A DNA stretch of 64,000 bases from positions 1 through 64,000 of the forward strand of contig NZ_JAAEQH010000210.1 of NCBI RefSeq assembly GCF_024231755.1. The letters run 5' to 3'. The position numbers and the translations under genes were made by a program. This DNA comes from Neptuniibacter sp. (lineage in GTDB: Bacteria; Pseudomonadota; Gammaproteobacteria; Pseudomonadales; Balneatricaceae). Positions 61,028 to 64,000 of this stretch are shown piece by piece. The notes below the pieces were generated by a model. It was not told where the DNA came from. It saw only the letters and a program-made list of their open reading frames with translations, and did not search any database. Numbering within the stretch: the stretch's first letter is position 1; each line of letters starts with the position of its first letter.

Positions 61028-62350
61028 TTACCGCTCGGTTAAGGCTTTATTTTTAGCTTTCAGAACCGGTTTTAACAGATAATCCATTACGGTTTTCTTA
61101 CCCGTCAGAATATCAACACTCACGGTCATACCTGCGATTAAAGGGAGCTCTTTAGTAGCTGTTGCAATAAATGGCTGATTTGTCTCCAAACGAACCAAAT
61201 AATAACTCTCACCTTCTTCATCCAGAATGGTACTGGGGCTGACAAATACAACCGCAGCATCAACGCCGCCATATATAGAAAAGTCATAGGCTGACACTTT
61301 AATTACCGCAGCCTGACCTGGGGATATATTCGCTATATCCGATGGACGAATTCTGGCTTCCACTAGAAGCTTATCTTCCCAAGGAATAATGTTCAGCAGC
61401 TCATCACCCGGTTGAACAACGCCTTCAACCGTATTAACCAACAACTGTTTTACTGTTCCCTTCACTGGCGCTTTCACCTCAGCGCGATCAATTCGATCAT
61501 TCATACCGGTAAGGGCCTGATTCAAGCGAGAGATTTCTGCCACAACCTCGTTCAATTCGCGACGAGCTTCATTTCTAAACTGTAGCTCCGCCTCACCCAG
61601 CTTCTGCTTTGTCTCCTCCAAGGTGGATTCAATTCTGGGTATATTCAGACGAACCCCTGACAGCTCACCTTCCAGATCGTTAAGCTGTCGCTTAAGTCGC
61701 AAAAACTCTACTTCAGAAATAACCCCCTCTTTCAACAAAGGCCGAGTTATATCCAACTCACGCTTTAGCAATCCATAACTTCTACGTAACTGTTGCTCTT
61801 GAGACTTTGCAGCTTTCAGCTCTTGGCTACGTTGAGCCACTTGTTGCTCTAACCCTGCCAATCCAGCGTAAATTTCTGCCTTTCGAGTAGAAAAAAGAAA
61901 CTTCTCTTGCTCTACCATCGAACTGTATTCTATCGGGAAATTCTTTGGCTCAGTGAACTCTATGTTGTCTGCTTCGGCTTTTAGACGAGCTGACTTTGCT
62001 GTCAACTCATACAAACGGACCTGGTTTTCTTTCAGAGAACTGGAGAAGCGAATATCATCTATTCGCAGTAATACCTGCCCTTTTTCTACTAGATCACCCT
62101 CTCTAACCAGAATTTCAGAAAGAGCACCACCTTCTAAGGTTTCTACAACCTGTAACTGGCTTGATGGGATGATTTCACCATCCCCACGGGTAATCTCATC
62201 CAGCTCTGCCCAACTGGCCCAAAAGATGGCAATAGCAACAAACAAAGCTACTACCCAGAGTAACGTTCTTGCACCAGCGGGGGTCTGCTCAGCCAATGCC
62301 TCACTGACACTACTCATGTACTGAAGATCTTTTTGGTTACCACTCATCAC
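61028..62350 (-). CDS. HlyD-family membrane fusion protein of type I secretion
   Basis: A 440-residue adaptor. One N-terminal membrane helix (~28-48; LLWVVALFVAIAIFWASWA) is followed by a lipoyl half-motif (LQVVETLEGGALSEILVREGDLVEKGQVLL), a long coiled-coil hairpin (~110-280), the second lipoyl half and a beta-barrel region (AEVKAPVKGTVKQLLVNT). It links the ABC transporter to TolC, like LapC. It follows the ABC gene by three bases. Confidence 0.92.
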   Translation of the reverse strand: MMSGNQKDLQYMSSVSEALAEQTPAGARTLLWVVALFVAIAIFWASWAELDEITRGDGEIIPSSQLQVVETLEGGALSEILVREGDLVEKGQVLLRIDDIRFSSSLKENQVRLYELTAKSARLKAEADNIEFTEPKNFPIEYSSMVEQEKFLFSTRKAEIYAGLAGLEQQVAQRSQELKAAKSQEQQLRRSYGLLKRELDITRPLLKEGVISEVEFLRLKRQLNDLEGELSGVRLNIPRIESTLEETKQKLGEAELQFRNEARRELNEVVAEISRLNQALTGMNDRIDRAEVKAPVKGTVKQLLVNTVEGVVQPGDELLNIIPWEDKLLVEARIRPSDIANISPGQAAVIKVSAYDFSIYGGVDAAVVFVSPSTILDEEGESYYLVRLETNQPFIATATKELPLIAGMTVSVDILTGKKTVMDYLLKPVLKAKNKALTER

Positions 62351-62353
62351 GTC

Positions 62354-64000
62354 TTACCTTTGCACCTGAAGGCGCCCTTGTTTCAAGGCATCCAATACTG
62401 ATTCTTTAGGCCCGTCGGCTACAACGCGTCCTGCATCCATTACAATAATTCTATCCACAAGGGATAGCAGTGACATTTTGTGAGTAACTACCAACATCGT
62501 TTTTTCCTGAGAGTACTCTGTGAGCATTTTCTTGATCTGCTCTTCTGATGAGTTATCCATTGACGCGGTTGGTTCATCAAGGATGAGAATATTGGGATCA
62601 TGAATTAATGATCTGGCAACTGCTACCGCTTGGCGCTGCCCTCCGGATAAGCCTGCACCACGCTCGCCCACCTGCATATCAAACCCCTGCGGGTGTCGAT
62701 TCACCATATCTGAAACACCTGTCAGCTTCGCCACAGCAACCAATTGGGCGTCTTCTGTTTGTGGAGCTCCGATAACGATATTGTCCCTGACACTGCCAGC
62801 GAACAGCATAATATCCTGAGGCATGTAACCAAAATTACGCCGCAGATCGACCGGATCAATCTGATTAATATCAATCCCATCAATCCTTACTGAACCTTCG
62901 CTTGCCTCATACAATCCGAGTACTAGCTTTTCTACAGTAGACTTACCAGAGCCAATACGACCGATTAAAGCCACTTTTTCTCCAGGTTTAACTGAAAAAG
63001 AAACACGATCTAATGCTCTCTGTTCCTGCCCCGGATAAGCAAAACTAACATTCTGAAACTCAATAGCTCCTTCTAGCTCATTGCGGTGAACAAACTGCTG
63101 TCCATCACTTCTCTCAGATGGCAGATCCATTATCTCGTTCAAACCTTTCAGCGCAGTTGAGGCCTGATGATAACTAATCACCAAATTGGCCACCTGGGCC
63201 ATTGGAGCAATAGCTCTGCCTGACAGCATGACACAAGCAACCAGCGCCCCCATCGTCAGCTCCCGCTCACTGATCAGGTAAACACCTATGATGATAATAC
63301 CGACGGACGTGAGTTGCTGAGCGAAGGAAGCGAAGTTTACTACCGAGGATGAAAGCATTCTGGATTTCAAACTCCACTTAGCGATATAACCTACCGCCTG
63401 TTCCCAGCCCAACTGCAGTGATGAAGTTGCACGCTGAGTTTTAACTGTTTCCATCGCAGTTAAACTTTCAATCAATGTAGAGTTTTTCTGTGCATTGGAG
63501 GCGAACGTCTTTTCGACCGCCTCTTTCAAATAAGGCCTTACTGCAAACGAAAACAGAATGATCAACGGGATCATCACTAAAGGAGGAATAACAAGAGGGC
63601 CTCCAATAAAACCTATAACCACCAGGAACAGGATCGCAAACGGAAGATCAATGATAATGGTATTGGTAGAGGAACTGAGGAAGCTTTTTATACTATCGAA
63701 CTCTCTGAGGTTACTGGCGAAAGAGCCTACAGAGGGAGGCAGAGAACTGTATTTGAGTGACAATACTTTTTCGAACAACAAAGATGAGAGGATTATATCT
63801 CCTTTCTTTCCCGCCACCTCGATAAAATACGAGCGCAACATTTTGAGCCCGAAATCAAACAGATATACGACAAATACACCGATCGCTAGAACCCACAACG
63901 TCTCAATCGCATTATTTGGAACAACGCGATCATAAACATTCATCACAAACAGCGGATTCGCCAATACAAATAAGTTGATAAGAAAAGAAGCTACCAGGAC
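62354..64000 (-). CDS. Type I secretion ABC transporter (LapB-like), partial
   Basis: The frame runs through the window edge, so the N-terminal part (probably a degenerate C39 peptidase-like domain and the first helices) is missing. Visible are the permease segment starting INLFVLANPLFVMNVYDRVVPN, then the nucleotide-binding domain: Walker A IGRIGSGKSTVEKL, signature LSGGQRQAVAVARS, Walker B ILILDEPTASMD and H-loop LVVTHKMSLL. The NVYDRVVPN motif is characteristic of LapB/RTX-type exporters. The exported protein, likely a large repetitive adhesin, is not in the window. Confidence 0.93.
   Translation of the reverse strand, partial: VLVASFLINLFVLANPLFVMNVYDRVVPNNAIETLWVLAIGVFVVYLFDFGLKMLRSYFIEVAGKKGDIILSSLLFEKVLSLKYSSLPPSVGSFASNLREFDSIKSFLSSSTNTIIIDLPFAILFLVVIGFIGGPLVIPPLVMIPLIILFSFAVRPYLKEAVEKTFASNAQKNSTLIESLTAMETVKTQRATSSLQLGWEQAVGYIAKWSLKSRMLSSSVVNFASFAQQLTSVGIIIIGVYLISERELTMGALVACVMLSGRAIAPMAQVANLVISYHQASTALKGLNEIMDLPSERSDGQQFVHRNELEGAIEFQNVSFAYPGQEQRALDRVSFSVKPGEKVALIGRIGSGKSTVEKLVLGLYEASEGSVRIDGIDINQIDPVDLRRNFGYMPQDIMLFAGSVRDNIVIGAPQTEDAQLVAVAKLTGVSDMVNRHPQGFDMQVGERGAGLSGGQRQAVAVARSLIHDPNILILDEPTASMDNSSEEQIKKMLTEYSQEKTMLVVTHKMSLLSLVDRIIVMDAGRVVADGPKESVLDALKQGRLQVQR

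Noticed and set aside
1-64000. CRISPR arrays, tRNA or rRNA genes, insertion sequences, prophage
   Set aside because: No regularly spaced repeats, cloverleaf-like sequences, transposase motifs or phage genes were seen on either strand; a tRNA or repeat search program would confirm this.

Overview
This window looks like chromosomal DNA from a marine gammaproteobacterium, probably of the Oceanospirillaceae type (Neptuniibacter, Amphritea or Neptunomonas relatives). That placement is an inference. It rests on the mix of genes: a meta-cleavage aromatic pathway, LutABC lactate oxidation, ThrH, DNA polymerase II, a Lap-type secretion system, several chemoreceptors, and a mevalonate operon, which is uncommon in Gammaproteobacteria. 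Base composition is moderate by eye, with AT-rich patches around 11.7-12.8 kb and 15.9-16.6 kb. I see no rRNA, tRNA, CRISPR array, transposase or complete phage element.

Layout. 1-2.5 kb: the end of a meta-cleavage operon (aldolase, 4-oxalocrotonate decarboxylase, an ABM-domain membrane protein, 4-oxalocrotonate tautomerase), closed by a run of hairpins. 2.7-9.7 kb: a PAS chemoreceptor facing a 1756-residue signalling protein (pseudokinase, AAA ATPase, helical repeats, GAF, PAS, GGDEF), with a short copy of the chemoreceptor 3' end on the far side of it. 9.8-18.5 kb: an autotransporter esterase divergent from an AraC regulator, a CbiX-like protein, a poly-HAMP NIT chemoreceptor, a SigZ-type sigma factor with a GST, and a GNAT. 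18.5-23.5 kb: ThrH, then a LysR gene divergent from a XylR/DmpR-type sigma-54 activator coupled to a GlcG/HbpS-like gene and a luciferase-like monooxygenase. 24.4-29.7 kb: a TetR gene and an RND/MMPL exporter, LolA-like and beta-barrel operon, each preceded by the same palindrome. 29.8-42.6 kb: two retropepsin-like paralogues (one with a broken active site), YciH with a tiny coupled membrane ORF, dGTPase, a MocR regulator, a secreted thioredoxin/glycosidase-fold protein, and two Cache chemoreceptors. 42.7-49.7 kb: two complete LutABC operons pointing away from a single FadR-type regulator, with mirror-image operators on both sides of it. 50-58.6 kb: polB and a six-gene mevalonate operon. 58.7-64 kb: a type I secretion operon (ABC, HlyD, LuxR-type regulator, TolC) that runs off the window edge.

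How the genes work together. The first operon turns meta-cleavage products of catechols into central metabolites. The XylR-type activator 18 kb away could belong to the same aromatic regulon, but this is unproven. The Lut operons feed 2-hydroxyacid electrons into respiration under one regulator. The mevalonate operon converts acetoacetyl-CoA plus acetyl-CoA to IPP/DMAPP; only the thiolase step is absent. Four chemoreceptors with different sensor domains (PAS, NIT, two Cache) plus a diguanylate cyclase and a Lap-like secretion system point to a motile cell that switches between swimming and attachment.

The observations most worth following are the mirrored Lut locus with its shared operator, the pseudokinase-cyclase and its flanking repeat, the TetR operator pair controlling an envelope-export operon, the two genes with cysteine-rich tails (SigZ and GST), the receiver domain lacking its phosphoacceptor inside the secretion operon, and the hairpins just upstream of the HMG-CoA reductase gene.
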